53,947 nt of DNA. It comes from Nemertoderma westbladi (taxonomy: Eukaryota; Xenacoelomorpha; Nemertodermatida; Nemertodermatidae). A model generated the notes under the pieces. That model was not told where the DNA came from. It saw nothing but the letters and a program-made list of their open reading frames with translations, and did no database searches. The stretch is taken from contig JAUCBJ010007308.1 of the NCBI GenBank assembly GCA_032718475.1, positions 1 to 53,947 on the forward strand, written 5' to 3'. The position numbers and the translations under genes were made by a program. Below, piece by piece: positions 1-9,878 of this stretch (position 1 is the first letter of the stretch; each line of letters starts with the position of its first letter).

Positions 1-1
1 C

Positions 2-2560
2 TACAACCGTCCTGGCCTTCCTCCGATCCAACCTGTTACAGAAGTCGAAGAGAGCGTGATACGAAATGCATTGGACGCTATTCGGCAGAAAATCGGAAAA
101 GGAACTTACGATTGCTTGGAGAAACGTAAATTGCAACAACAAGTCCAAGCGGTGAAAGAACTAGCTTTACCCCAGTTCGATAGCGAAATACAAAATCTAG
201 AGGAGGACATCGAACGTGGACGAACCTACTCTTTACAGGAATTCCTGGACAAGCGCTTGCAACAACAAGCGGAGGAAAATCAGCTCGAGGAGAGACATAT
301 AGAGCTGACTGAGAGGGAAGAAGCAGCTTTAGCCCAACCAGAAGCTCAAATTCTCGTGACGGATCTCTATTCCAAAACGATTCTCCACCCCTCGATGGTT
401 CCTCATTTTAAAGACAAGCTCTTTGCTACGGTACAGCCTCAACCGGTTAACACCGATCTCAGATCTCAAGAGCTCGTTGCTGACGCTCCCATACTACAAC
501 GTCCACCCGTCGAGGCTGCTCGTGTCGATGGCGTACTTGTTGAGCCTCCGGACAATAGAGCGGATCTTGTCCGTCGCATGGTGCACGATGTTAACATACG
601 CGCTAGACCTTTGCTGGACTCATTTTATGGAATTAAGGATCATCCTTATTACGTCAATTTAAAGCAATATTACATGGTAAAACCCGAAGATCCTACGCAT
701 AGTCTGAAGTTTCTACCATTGATCAATCCTCTCGACCTCGTCGAACTCGAACAACTACAAAAACATCTAGATCAGCTAGTTAAACTAAACTCATTTCGAA
801 AACCGTATAATATTTCCAGAATAGAGAAAGAAATATTACCTCCGTACAATCTTGATGGATTCATTAAAACTCGATTGGTACACTGGAATCTTGACGTGTT
901 ATTCGAGGAAGAAAGAATAAAACGATATGGAGATGTGGAAACCTATACTACACAATGCTTAAAGTATAGAGATTTACCCAATGCTAGCGAATGCGCTACT
1001 TTGTGGCATCCAGTGGGAATGACTCTCAAAAACGCCACTAAAGAATGGAACGAGACTCTTAACGTTATCAAGATGTATGGCGTTGTTACTTATGACAACG
1101 AAGGTAGCGTTCCGGTGGGAGAACTAGGAACTACGCGAATGATACATATACGAGGACTCGCTGGTTCTACCCACGTATTCACTCGAGCGTGTTCCGACGT
1201 GATCGATTATTCTTTTGAAACCCTTACGGAGACACAAAAGAAACTTCGACATGGACAATTCGAGCTCGCGCAGCGCTACGTCACCGACACCGAGCGCAAA
1301 CCGGCCATGGGTATCGACGGATCAATGTTACCCCAACCCGTGCTCGAAATGTTGTTTAACGAAAGAATCCTAAAAATCGGCTCAGCTGTTTATGGAGATC
1401 TCCAAAACGACTTCCGGAATATGGAAAACATTCCATACCCTTTCGTTGATACTCAGCTGATTGCTCCTTGGGCCGAAGGCCGAGGTTTCTTTCGCACTAT
1501 GTATGCCAATACACCCAGCGACATTACTAAGGTACAACGGACATCCATCGGACATCTTGCCTTTCAAGAATATGGGTGGAATTTCAAAGTTGGAAATCCT
1601 ACCAATTACCAGCAAGTATATGGAGATCATTACTCTCGTTTATATTTTGATGGACCATTAACTGCGCCTGGCGCCGTATATAGCTTTATGAGTGTTCCAC
1701 TTCGCCCTTCCTTAGCTATATACACGATCTTAGAAAACGCAGCACTTGCCGGTTGGCTAGCCGATGTGTGCAGTCGTACCATATGCGCTCACCCGTTAAT
1801 ACTTGGAACTAAACTCGCCAAGTTAGACGAACATAATAAGTTCATACGTTTCGAATGTTTCCGGCGCTTTCTGACTCCGTTCCGTAACGTCGATAGTCAG
1901 TTCAAAGACCGCGCGCTGACCAAACTCAGTCTTAGAGACTCAGCTGCGGAGAAACTGAGTAGCGCTGGATTTGCCGTTTTTCAAGACGTTTGCATACAGA
2001 ACCTACATTCATCCGTTATACAAAGACCCCGAATATCTACAGGTTATTCTGTCGTGGAAATACAGACAGTGGGTCCACTTACGGAAACCGACGCACCCAC
2101 TTCGTCTATGCAGCTGGAGGATGAACCAGTATGCTTGGAATCAGAAGCGATTCAACCTACAGCTTCCCGGAGCAGTGACAATGATTATGTCATAGAGTGG
2201 TATCAAGGTCCACAGCGTCTCACAGCGTACGATTATCGACACGCCAACTACGTTTCTCGAAAACGTTGTCGATTATGCGCATCGAGAGACCACTTCACTC
2301 CTCTAGACTCGAGCGTACCTTGTTCCTATTTCCTCGAACAACCAATGATGGAAATATATTGTGCTTATTGCCGGCTTAATAACTCTCATATATTTGCAGT
2401 CTGCCCACAATTTATGACTCAATGTCACTACTGTCAACTTAAAGGACATGAAAGTTACAATTGTCCCTTTAATCGCGATTTAGAGAGCGTAGACGAGATA
2501 ATCACCCTGCGATACATCCGAGCTTGGGAAGCGAACGCGGATTTACATTGCGAATCCTGA
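2..2560 (+). CDS. Large unrecognised protein with C-terminal Gag-like zinc knuckles, 5' partial
   Basis: The frame is open from base 2, so the true start lies outside the window; the first codons here are not a start. About 852 codons are visible before TGA at 2558-2560. The N-terminal part (bases ~160-350) is rich in Glu, Gln, Leu and Arg and looks like a coiled coil. The C-terminus has a Cys-rich stretch (2267-2332), a CX2CX5HX4C motif (2360-2404) and a canonical CX2CX4HX4C zinc knuckle (2423-2464). Zinc knuckles of this kind are known from retroelement Gag proteins and some cellular RNA-binding proteins. No protease, RT or integrase follows within 2 kb. The frame has regular codon content, no introns, and a higher GC content than its flanks. 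I infer a domesticated or endogenous Gag/capsid-like protein, but a host RNA-binding protein is possible. The family is not recognised. Confidence 0.6.
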   Translation, partial: YNRPGLPPIQPVTEVEESVIRNALDAIRQKIGKGTYDCLEKRKLQQQVQAVKELALPQFDSEIQNLEEDIERGRTYSLQEFLDKRLQQQAEENQLEERHIELTEREEAALAQPEAQILVTDLYSKTILHPSMVPHFKDKLFATVQPQPVNTDLRSQELVADAPILQRPPVEAARVDGVLVEPPDNRADLVRRMVHDVNIRARPLLDSFYGIKDHPYYVNLKQYYMVKPEDPTHSLKFLPLINPLDLVELEQLQKHLDQLVKLNSFRKPYNISRIEKEILPPYNLDGFIKTRLVHWNLDVLFEEERIKRYGDVETYTTQCLKYRDLPNASECATLWHPVGMTLKNATKEWNETLNVIKMYGVVTYDNEGSVPVGELGTTRMIHIRGLAGSTHVFTRACSDVIDYSFETLTETQKKLRHGQFELAQRYVTDTERKPAMGIDGSMLPQPVLEMLFNERILKIGSAVYGDLQNDFRNMENIPYPFVDTQLIAPWAEGRGFFRTMYANTPSDITKVQRTSIGHLAFQEYGWNFKVGNPTNYQQVYGDHYSRLYFDGPLTAPGAVYSFMSVPLRPSLAIYTILENAALAGWLADVCSRTICAHPLILGTKLAKLDEHNKFIRFECFRRFLTPFRNVDSQFKDRALTKLSLRDSAAEKLSSAGFAVFQDVCIQNLHSSVIQRPRISTGYSVVEIQTVGPLTETDAPTSSMQLEDEPVCLESEAIQPTASRSSDNDYVIEWYQGPQRLTAYDYRHANYVSRKRCRLCASRDHFTPLDSSVPCSYFLEQPMMEIYCAYCRLNNSHIFAVCPQFMTQCHYCQLKGHESYNCPFNRDLESVDEIITLRYIRAWEANADLHCES

Positions 2561-3196
2561 CATCGCTATTACCCTGGACGAGCTTACGAAGGAGTTTACG
2601 CGTTCCATCCTTATCTATTCGCGTCGATTGAACAGAAAACACGCGTACCAAGTTACGAGTTAATGAAGCGTGTTGGTGAGTGTATTTCAACCAAGTTTGT
2701 CAGGAAATACCTTAGAAACGTTAACCCTAATGATATAACCACATATCACCTGATCAATTTTATCCGTCAGGACCCTGAGTATGGCGACATCTTTGTGAAC
2801 TCGCATCCTGAACTACAGGAAATATCTCGGCGACCATATGAATATCGAACCCGAGAACGCGAGCTGGAGAGAACCATTAAACCGAGAAAGTTCCTCACCA
2901 CTCACGGTCCACCCACCGCTAGTGTCCAGACGACCCGTCAAGGACCCGTAGGAGCTGCTGTCCTGAGACGCGCTCTAAAGGCCGTTAGACCTCGCTCCAC
3001 TGAGGTTGATATTAATCAACCAGGTACTTCGACCGGCGGGTATACCGATCGTAACCCTGCACCTTCTGATGCAATTATATTGCACCCTTCGCCTAGGAGC
3101 TACAGCCCTCCTCGTAAAGTGGCTCGCCCCAAAGAGAAAAGGACTCTTGCTAGCTTTAAAAAACTGCGTAAACGCCATCCGTGCAAGAAAGACTAA
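2561..3196 (+). CDS. In-frame extension after the TGA: basic, proline-rich tail
   Basis: Downstream of the TGA at 2558-2560 the same frame stays open for 211 codons, to TAA at 3194-3196. The first in-frame ATG is at 2663, about 100 bases after the stop, and the codons between are also open. The product is charged, with a central Arg/Glu-rich part, a Pro/Ser-rich stretch and a very basic end rich in Lys and Arg, as expected for nucleic-acid binding or nuclear targeting. Three readings fit: stop-codon readthrough of the upstream frame, a recent nonsense mutation splitting one gene, or a second small cistron from ATG 2663. A donor-like GTGAGT lies at 2676-2681, so splicing cannot be excluded. 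No known family is recognised. Confidence 0.45.
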   Translation, partial: HRYYPGRAYEGVYAFHPYLFASIEQKTRVPSYELMKRVGECISTKFVRKYLRNVNPNDITTYHLINFIRQDPEYGDIFVNSHPELQEISRRPYEYRTRERELERTIKPRKFLTTHGPPTASVQTTRQGPVGAAVLRRALKAVRPRSTEVDINQPGTSTGGYTDRNPAPSDAIILHPSPRSYSPPRKVARPKEKRTLASFKKLRKRHPCKKD

Positions 3197-5022
3197 CTGT
3201 TTAGAGTATTTATGTATATTAGAAATTGTGATTTTGTATATTTTATAGACTTAAATCCCATTTTCTGGGAGCGGTGTAAAAGCTTTTGTGGGATAACTGA
3301 TTCGTTTGCCTTGCTAACCAGTTCCCCCCAGGCGCTAGAATACTCTCAAAAGGGATCTATAACTCGAATAGTGCAAGCTACCGGCTGATTGGCTGATTTG
3401 CTGTGCGCAGGGATCTGGGCTACGTTTGATTGTCCAACCATCTTGATAAAGTATCTGCCAATAAGATTTGAGTTGATTTTGATTTCGGCCTATCACAGAT
3501 CTACTGAACTGAATTTTCCTATCTGTATGCTCTTTCTCTGTGTTGGGTGGAAGCCTTTGTAAATAAGGTTATTCTTATCAGTTTTCAGTGTTGTTGGTCT
3601 TTCTTTCCTAAGCCAGGAGAGAACGGCTTGGAAATATTTTGTGCTTTTCTGCTTTAGTCGAACACTAGTAGGCTTAATTATAAGGACATATATCCGTTAT
3701 CAAATCAAACTGGCAAACTAATGAACCAAACAATCAAACTTAACACACACTGAATCACTGTGCATACTTTTATATTGTTATACTGCTATTTACTGTCAGT
3801 TCTTCATAATATGGTTGATGAATTATTATATTTGGAATAACGATAAATAACCCCGAAACCCAATATTCTTGATATACCGAAGGTAAGAGAGAAAGGTTAC
3901 ATATAACGATTGTGACTTATGTTAAAGTGGTTTGAAGTGAATCTAATGTTATTTGATAGACCCTACATGAGTCAGTCCGTGTTCCTTTTATATATAACTA
4001 AAATCAGTGAAGATCGGCAGATCAGTGTGCAGTATTGTGCAGCATTGTGTATGAGTGAGACTGATAACGAAGCATTTCCTAAAGAATGCGCCATATATGT
4101 GAATTATAACTAAGCCATATCGTTGTGAGTAGTTTAAGTCATAACTCTATTTATATAGATAGAGCGCCACGTCCTAAAGGAACTGTTAATATTCCCCGAA
4201 GGTGAATAATATTGTCAGAGATTATATAATACTGTCAGTCGAATAATACATTAGGCTTACATAGCAATAAGATTAAGCCGTCGAACCCAATCTCCCGGGT
4301 ATATCCAGCGGGTGAATGATCGCGCACAGATTGGTTTCGACTAGTGTAGTGAATTAAATACTTGTCATAGGCTAAAGGTGATTTATTATCTAGAAGACAT
4401 CATAATTTGGCGGGTTAAACTGCCAAAGGTCTGAAAGCGCGAACACAGTTGGCTGATCAGTGTACTCGTACTGCTGAAAACTGCAGTTGGCTGAAGCTAT
4501 TTCTGTAAGTCGGGGTCGACTGTATCATTGTTAGACCGCTGACCGCTGACCGCTGACCCAATTTACCATGGCTGAGATGTATAAACAAACAATATTCCAA
4601 TATTCGTATTGAATGAGTGATAAATTGGCCTTTTTTGTTTTAAATATTATTTGCTACAATTGATCGAATACATTACTACCTGTATTCCAGTATTCATATG
4701 TAATTCTGCAATTCAATTTTGTATGTCCCATATTCGCATGTGTCCAATATACAGAATACAGCCATATTTGGTGAATAAGTCAGCCTCAGGTGTCAGTTTC
4801 AGGGGCAGCCCCAGGCCCTCAGCCTGGTGCCTGGCCCAGCTGCCCAGTCTGCCAGTAGGACTACTGCTGACTGCCAGCGTGCAGAACGTAGGTACCGCGT
4901 CACCTGTACATAAAATCCTGTAACAATTTCTGCGCAATCGTATTGTCGTACTGTCGTAGCAGCTTTCTGGCTTTGAGATTACGGTAACCCACCGGTAACA
5001 ACTATAATTTATATATCATCCT
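3197..5022. other. Intergenic, AT-rich, no supported gene
   Basis: Only short frames occur here, the longest about 90 codons (4651-4923), with no recognisable domain. The interval separates two intronless genes and may hold the 3' end of the first and the promoter of the second. No TATA box stands out. Confidence 0.5.
4531..4560. repeat. Short tandem repeat of GACCGCT
   Basis: Three near-perfect copies of the unit gaccgct occur back to back just before the second gene's upstream region. This is a small simple repeat with no further evidence of function. Confidence 0.6.
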
Positions 5023-6459
5023 ATGGAAATACAAACGCAGGGCTATTTCTACGCTCTTTACTCATTGACACGTCACCGTCATCGTCTATCGATCTCGGTC
5101 CCGGACCTCACTGCTGTGATTAATGTGACGCCAACCGTTCTGGACAACCCGTGGGGGGGCGAACCTCTTCCTCCGGTACCGGGACTGTGTCTACTCTCCG
5201 GGAACCTCCCGCCCGACTGGGAGACCTCTCTCCGAGACCACCTGAACCGGCGTCTCCGTCGCTCTATCGGCAGCTCCGCCATTGGGCACTGCGCCACAGT
5301 GGCTTTAGACGCCACAGAATGCGCCGTTTTCTCCCACATTATCGGCGAATCACAGGAATACGCCGTGTGTTTTGCAGCGCCATCTAGCGTGCAACTAGAG
5401 GCGTACTGCGCGGAGCTTACGGGCTACGCGGAGTCGCTACAACCTCTACTGGACGATTCCCTCTCCGGGTTGGACACCTCGATCCGATACTATCTTGTAG
5501 GTTGGCGCGCCGTCTGCCTCGACTACGTGCAGCGCGTCGTTGACGTCACTTCCGGTACCGAAAACCTCCTCGCCACAATTATATTCGCGTCATTAATGGG
5601 TTTTCCGGTTCGAGTTGTCGACGACAAAGCCAACTTTAACTCGATTAAATCCGACGTCTCTAAATTCGTGGCCGCATGTTGTTTAACAGATATCGAACGG
5701 ATCCCTGAAGGTGACTACGTCACTTCCTGTTTGACTACTCCCAATGACGTCACCTCCTTTGGTAGTCCTATTGAGGTTACTTCCGGTGTGAATGGTCCCA
5801 CTTCCGGTTTGGATAGTCCCACTTCCGATTTATGTGGCGCCACTTCCGGTGTAATTTGTCCCACTTCAGGTGTAATTAGTCCCGTTGTAATTGGTCCCAC
5901 TTCTGGTTTGAGTGGTCCCACTTCTGGTGTAATTGGTCCCACTTCTGGTGTAATTGGTCACACTTACGGTGTAATTGGTCCCACTTCCGGTGTAATTGGT
6001 CCTAGTTCCGGTGTAATTGGTCCCACTTCCGGTATGAGTGGCCCCCCTTCCGGGGACGGTCAGCCCGACTCGTTGGTTCTCTCTGCGCGGTCCGGCAGTC
6101 TGTCGGTGCTCCGGTCACCGTCAACCCGACCCACGGCATTCTGCACGAAGTGTGGCTCCACCCTGCTGGAGTCCCGAGTAAAAACCCCGCAGAAACTCCG
6201 AGGTTACATCGAGACGTTTAAGCTGAAGATAATCCACGAATTGAACGCTCTAAAGCGACTAATGCGACGAGCGGAGACGGACTACTACGCGCTCTACAGT
6301 CTGTTTGTTCTGGTAAAGGATGGAGGTAATGGACCTGTCCTGCTGCACACGGCCCAAACTTCCGCCGATGAAACTTTGGCTTCCGCTAACTCGAAGTCCA
6401 TACTCAATCTTATTATTGAACACATTGCGTATACCGGTGGATTCTGTGTTTCTGAATAG
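5023..6459 (+). CDS. Unrecognised intronless 478-residue protein with internal heptad-type repeats
   Basis: The ATG at 5023 opens a 478-codon frame ending at TAG 6457-6459. Residues ~1-235 look globular, with mixed hydrophobic and charged residues and no signal peptide. Residues ~252-343 are a low-complexity Gly/Pro/Thr/Ser/Val/Ile repeat built on a GPTSGVI-type heptad. The last ~135 residues are globular again, starting with a CX2C pair (Cys374, Cys377), followed by a Lys/Arg-rich predicted helix and a hydrophobic C-terminal part. I do not recognise the family. A single CX2C could be half of a zinc site. The frame is uninterrupted and its composition differs from the AT-rich flanks, which supports a real gene. 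The repeat is probably a disordered linker that expanded inside the coding sequence. Confidence 0.65.
   Translation: MEIQTQGYFYALYSLTRHRHRLSISVPDLTAVINVTPTVLDNPWGGEPLPPVPGLCLLSGNLPPDWETSLRDHLNRRLRRSIGSSAIGHCATVALDATECAVFSHIIGESQEYAVCFAAPSSVQLEAYCAELTGYAESLQPLLDDSLSGLDTSIRYYLVGWRAVCLDYVQRVVDVTSGTENLLATIIFASLMGFPVRVVDDKANFNSIKSDVSKFVAACCLTDIERIPEGDYVTSCLTTPNDVTSFGSPIEVTSGVNGPTSGLDSPTSDLCGATSGVICPTSGVISPVVIGPTSGLSGPTSGVIGPTSGVIGHTYGVIGPTSGVIGPSSGVIGPTSGMSGPPSGDGQPDSLVLSARSGSLSVLRSPSTRPTAFCTKCGSTLLESRVKTPQKLRGYIETFKLKIIHELNALKRLMRRAETDYYALYSLFVLVKDGGNGPVLLHTAQTSADETLASANSKSILNLIIEHIAYTGGFCVSE
5776..6050 (+). repeat. In-frame 21-bp minisatellite inside the 5023-6459 gene
   Basis: About a dozen degenerate copies of a 21-bp unit of the type ggtcccacttccggtgtaat keep the reading frame, because 21 is a multiple of 3, and encode GPTSGVI. 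Many copies contain ACTTCCGG, the core of an ETS-family binding site. Variation between copies (Leu/Val, Ser/Pro, one copy with an internal deletion) suggests an old array. Confidence 0.85.
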
Positions 6460-6770
6460 TTCAAGTTGCTAATAATTAACATTATTAATTAATGTGAAAA
6501 GGTACCAATATTATTTATTATTAAATACGCACTCTAGTTCAAGGTATTTTTATTAATTTTGACATGTCTGGGGCCTTCGTGTAGCAGAACTGAAAACCAT
6601 CCCAACGAACAGCATTCATTCCAGGGCGCCAAATTTTAATAATGTTTCCAGTGAAAGACAATATAATAAAATGTCAACTTCATTTTTTACGAATAATAAT
6701 ATAGAATATTATTATTGGCCTCTTGCATTTATATTTAGTATTCCGTGGACCAACTCTTATGTCCAACTAC

Positions 6771-6821
6771 ACGTTCGACAAAATTTCCCTCTATAATATA
6801 GAGAACATTTTTGTCGAACGT
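6771..6821. other. Nested stem-loop with 13-bp perfect arms
   Basis: The arm acgttcgacaaaa (6771-6783) is perfectly complementary to ttttgtcgaacgt (6809-6821). The loop itself holds a second palindrome, ctctata-a-tatagag. The 51-nt structure could be a small RNA hairpin or a transposon remnant; nothing visible decides between them. Confidence 0.7.
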
Positions 6822-7291
6822 CAAAGCCACATATAAATTTGGTTTCAATCCGTTAGTTGGGTAATGACACAAAATACAAAATGTAATTAATAAACTTAGT
6901 TTACAGGGACCATTACCCCAAATCTATTATATTATTATTTTTATTATTCTTTTTTAATGCTACTACTATTCTCAAATTTTAACACATTGATAGCTGTTAT
7001 CCTTTAAGTATGAAATAAAGTTTCGTAAACACCTTTGTTCCAAAAATATGGCCCTTTGTGTGCAGGTCGTTTTTTTTTCAAAAAATATCTGGGTAGAAGT
7101 TATTGGTTCAAGAGCTTGGCACAATAGAGCTAAGTGTAGGTAATCTTTTATGAAAAGTTCAGCATAAAATTATTGTTTTTAAATAATATATCTGGGCTTT
7201 TTAGTATGTTTCGGACTATATTTTGCGGATCATAGATTTTAGGACAGACAAAGAGTAGTCAGTTATAAAATTTCCAGGTCTACATTTTACT

Positions 7292-7360
7292 TGAGCCGCT
7301 AGCGGAATGGTTACAACGGCAGACTTCAACCTTGAGGTCACCAGTTCACACCGGATATTA
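7292..7360 (+). repeat. Degenerate tRNA-derived SINE head
   Basis: TAGCGGAATGG (7300-7310) fits an RNA polymerase III A box. AGTTCACACC (7343-7352) is a weakened B box, about 43 bases downstream as in tRNA genes. The stems do not fold into a clean tRNA, so this is a tRNA-like SINE fragment and not a functional tRNA. Confidence 0.45.
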
Positions 7361-7755
7361 TGTCTATGTGAAATAATTACCTGTTCCATCATTGCGATAA
7401 AATGCTAGATAAACTATATAGATTAGTCCCACCTGTAGAGGAGATGCCGTAGTTAAAATAGCAGGTAGATTCATTAAAGTTGTTCTAAATTATAATAAGT
7501 TATAAAGAAAGTGTAAAAGCTATTGAAGTGCTAATTAAAGTTCTAAATAAAGTCATTAGTGTGATAAAATCAATTACAATCATAGCTAGTAGATAGCAAA
7601 AAAGCGCAATCGTAGTGTCTGCCATAACCCAACCCATTATTTGCGATAATGCATGGTCCTGATAAATCAGTTAAAGTGGTCAATGACCGGGAATGGAATG
7701 TGGGCTCTGACGTCATCATAAGTGCCGCTTCCCGATTGGTTAATCGTGAAATTTA

Positions 7756-7880
7756 TTGGACAGGACAAAGTGAACAGCAGCCATGTCAAAGGGTTCAAAA
7801 ACCACGTCAAAGGGTATAAATGTCATAGAAAGGGTACAAAAGGACAAAGTGAACAACAGCCATGTCAAAGAGTACAAAAT
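7756..7880. repeat. Partial direct repeat, GGACAAAGTGAACA unit
   Basis: The stretch ggacaaagtgaaca, followed by cagccatgtcaaag, occurs twice with about 80 bases between starts (near 7762 and 7842). Shorter CAAAGGGTA motifs lie between the copies. Confidence 0.6.
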
Positions 7881-8240
7881 GGGAAAAAAGGGTAGGCCTA
7901 CATCAGCACAAACAGGGATTTTTATACTGTATGAAACTCGCTGGTTACAGTAGTGGCGGCCTCAACCCTAACTCGTACTCTTTCTATCGTTGTACCCTTT
8001 CATGTTGTACCATTTGACTCGTTTTGTTCCCTTTGACTCGTACCCATATTGACATTTGTACCCATTTGACCTAAAGCGTACCAGTCGTTGTACAGCTATT
8101 CACTATTCTTCGTCATTATTGTTCTGCAGTGTACTGTAATGGTAGTAGGCCTCTACTTTCAGTTACTTTCAGTTTATCAACAGTTCCTATCTGTCAGATA
8201 ATTGGATATCTATCGGTCGGTAGCTTAGGCCTGGGTACAT

Positions 8241-8335
8241 CTTTTGCGTAGAGGTATAGCCTACATAGAGGCTTCATGTAGGTATGTGTAGCCTACATGT
8301 AGATGCACGTGTAGGGTGAATGTAGGTAGGTGTAG
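8241..8335 (+). repeat. Left inverted arm of the foldback element
   Basis: 95 bp, complementary to 9784-9878 with a single mismatch. It contains internal CCTACATGTAG palindromes. Confidence 0.85.
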
Positions 8336-9610
8336 TCCCATAGATATTAATGTAATTTATGTGTCAACTTGCAGTAACGTGATACACGGTCGTCAATCAG
8401 GATGTATGGCAATAATCTCTGATCTCCACGGTACAATACGGTACATCAACCTGCAGACCTGACTGCTGTCAGACAACAGGTTTTACTGCATACTGCAGTA
8501 CTGTATAAATATCAAACATCGCGTTCTGATTATACTAAAGTCCCTTACTCGTCATAAATATTATGCCCTAATAAATTTGAGTATGCTAACGCCACGAAAG
8601 GCATCGTTCCATTAGATTAACTCGTTCTGATTTATATGTTTATTAAGTAAGAGTAACCTAAACAAGAACAGCCATCATCGCGGGGACTATAGTCTACCAG
8701 AAACCCTGACCCCCCTCTGCCCCTCTTTATCTGTTTATCAACCATACATCCATGGGACTTGAACAGTACTTCAGCATTGAAATGTTTTGGACGTTTTGTT
8801 TTGAAAGTAAAAATATAGAAGTCTGGAAGTTTTGTTTGTTTTAATTTTTCAGGCAGTCACATTCCACCAACCAGCAACAGTCCCATCCCTTCCCACTATC
8901 CCGCGGACCACCACACTGTTTCATTATAAAGTATTCCCATCTCGATGATGGGAATTAATCAGTAATCCGATGGGATTCAAATCCCATCTCGAAGTAACAG
9001 CAAAACAATAACACGAAAGTCAATAGCTTTACAGTTATATTTGATTGCATTGAAAGTTAATAGAAAGAAGAAGTTAAATTGCATATCCATTAAAATATCA
9101 TGAAATTGATACGGCAGTTTAGTAGATTAAAACGGCCACAGCAAGATTTATAAAATGAAAAATAAGTAAAATCAGCACAGCACACAATATTATCAATATA
9201 GACATTGAAGACAATTTAATAAACAAATACTATAAAAAAATATCTACTAACAATCAATACATGATATATATAATATATATACATCAGCGACTACCATCGC
9301 CACTCTGGTTCAATCAGTTATAGGCCGGTATCATTGTTAGCGTTTTGTTGAATTACCCACTCATCCTCAGACCCTCATGGACACCGACGACGAGCTCTAA
9401 CCCTAACCGTTAGTCGATTCCTCCTTGACTGGAAACATCAGGTTCGGGCCGTTCGGCCCATACAAAGTCATTAGCCTCCATGCCTGAACCCGCAGGATCA
9501 TAAGATCTACAGTATGTATCGGTATATCGTTCAGTCGTTTTTTCCTTTGTCAGTACTGTAGAATTGATAGGCTCCGTCTCGTGGGTATTCAGGGGACCCC
9601 CATTCGACGT

Positions 9611-9740
9611 ATTCGCATCTCCTCCTGGTTGTTTCGGGTAGCACCGCCCGCCATATGCGCATCTCTTCGTGGTTGTTCCGGGTACCACCCCCGTTCGCCG
9701 CATTCGCATCTCATCGAGGAAGTTCGGGTCCGGGTACCCC
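9611..9740. repeat. Three degenerate 44-47-bp tandem copies
   Basis: The start CGCATCTC recurs at about 9614, 9658 and 9705, followed each time by a related GC-rich stretch containing TTCGGGT or TTCCGGG. It lies inside the foldback element. Confidence 0.65.
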
Positions 9741-9783
9741 GTGTAGGCCTATTCATTCATCATTGTTGTTTTTAAAGACCTAC

Positions 9784-9878
9784 CTACACCTACCTACATT
9801 CACCCTACACGTGCATCTACATGTAGGCTACACATACCTACATGTAGCCTCTATGTAGGCTATACCTCTACGCAAAAG
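9784..9878 (-). repeat. Right inverted arm of the foldback element
   Basis: 95 bp, the partner of 8241-8335. Confidence 0.85.

Larger units (their letters stand above)
6460..8240. other. Intergenic, AT-rich
   Basis: No supported gene. It contains a 13-bp-arm hairpin (6771-6821), a tRNA-like SINE remnant (7292-7360) and a partly repeated CAAAGGGTACAA-rich stretch (7756-8100) whose right part carries complementary motifs such as TTGTACCCTTT. Confidence 0.5.
8241..9878. mobile_element. Foldback element with 95-bp terminal inverted repeats
   Basis: Bases 8241-8335 are the reverse complement of 9784-9878 with one mismatch and no gap. Weaker complementarity continues outward through a TAGGCCT motif on both sides. 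Such long, nearly identical arms 1.64 kb apart are typical of foldback elements or non-autonomous DNA transposons. The interior has no transposase; its longest frame is 99 codons on the - strand (9410-9709) and looks like repeat-derived noise. The near-identity of the arms suggests recent activity or ongoing arm conversion. I could not define a target-site duplication. Confidence 0.75.

Noticed and set aside
7292-7360. Functional tRNA gene
   Set aside because: A and B box-like words are present, but no clean anticodon or acceptor stem forms.
9410-9709. 99-residue frame inside the foldback element
   Set aside because: It overlaps 44-47-bp tandem repeats, has no domain, and no transposase motif.
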